Positions 7,393-7,523 of a DNA stretch of 7,523 nucleotides are shown one piece after another. Position numbers and translations under genes: made by a program. Every line of letters starts with the position of its first letter. Positions within the stretch are counted from its first letter, which is position 1. The DNA lies in contig JAFGGF010000230.1 in assembly GCA_016930735.1 (NCBI GenBank), forward strand, positions 1 through 7,523, in the 5' to 3' direction. The DNA comes from Prolixibacteraceae bacterium. GTDB lineage: Bacteria > Bacteroidota > Bacteroidia > Bacteroidales > Prolixibacteraceae. The notes beneath the pieces were generated by a model. It made no database searches and had not been told where the DNA came from. It saw only the letters and a program-made list of their open reading frames with translations.

Positions 7393-7452
7393 GGCAATGA
7401 ATTTTAATATGTGCAATCACTTCTAATATTCAGTTATTTTCCTTGTAATTCT

Positions 7453-7523
7453 TTAATGATAATGATAATCCTGATTTTTCCATTCCTGTATTTTTTCGTT
7501 AAAATGGATACCGTAATTTTTTA
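7453..7523 (-). CDS. Possible C-terminal end of an upstream gene (partial)
   Basis: On the minus strand one frame is open from the right edge for 22 codons to a TAA at 7455-7453. It ends in a charged, aromatic stretch (NEKIQEWKNQDYHYH). The other two frames of this strand are closed by stop codons near the edge. The composition looks protein-like and the position, 60 bp before the deacetylase start, would suit an upstream operon member. A random open stretch of this length is not rare in such AT-rich DNA, so the call is tentative and no function can be given. Confidence 0.3.
   Translation of the reverse strand, partial: KNYGIHFNEKIQEWKNQDYHYH

Overview
The window is AT-rich (roughly 35-38% G+C by eye) and most likely comes from a Bacteroidota chromosome. 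Evidence for this: Shine-Dalgarno sequences are absent or weak before the starts, one strong Bacteroidota-type promoter pair (TTTG, 20 nt, TATTTTG) is present, and it carries a secreted calcineurin-like phosphoesterase with extra N- and C-terminal domains of a kind common in that phylum. This assignment is inference; there is no rRNA or other marker gene here.

Layout. Positions 1-1043 (minus) hold a major facilitator superfamily efflux-type transporter whose C-terminus lies beyond the left edge. It diverges, across a 197 bp AT-rich gap, from a secreted calcineurin-like phosphoesterase (1241-2791, plus). After a 214 bp gap comes a two-gene plus-strand unit. The first gene (3006-3770) encodes an inner-membrane protein with a four-helix-bundle sensor domain and a HAMP domain but no kinase or other output domain. 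It overlaps by 4 bp (ATGA) a full-length TrkH/KtrB-type potassium transporter gene (3767-5206). The right third is on the minus strand and converges on trkH with only 13 bp between stop codons. In transcription order it holds a possible gene end at the right edge (7453-7523), a secreted YdjC/ChbG-type carbohydrate deacetylase (7392-6472), a WrbA-like flavodoxin-fold protein (6442-5885) and a six-helix membrane protein I do not recognise (5855-5220). The last three genes are separated by two gaps of 29 bp each and look like one operon.

How they may work together. The clearest functional pairing is the output-less sensor/HAMP protein with TrkH: strict translational coupling suggests a membrane accessory or regulatory subunit of the K+ transporter rather than a classical signalling kinase. 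The flavodoxin and the unknown membrane protein may form a redox pair at the membrane, which is inference from gene order only. The phosphoesterase and deacetylase both carry export signals and are probably envelope or glycan hydrolases. No mobile element, CRISPR array, RNA gene, or repeat of note was seen. Apart from the sensor/TrkH pair and the unknown membrane protein this is an ordinary chromosomal region.
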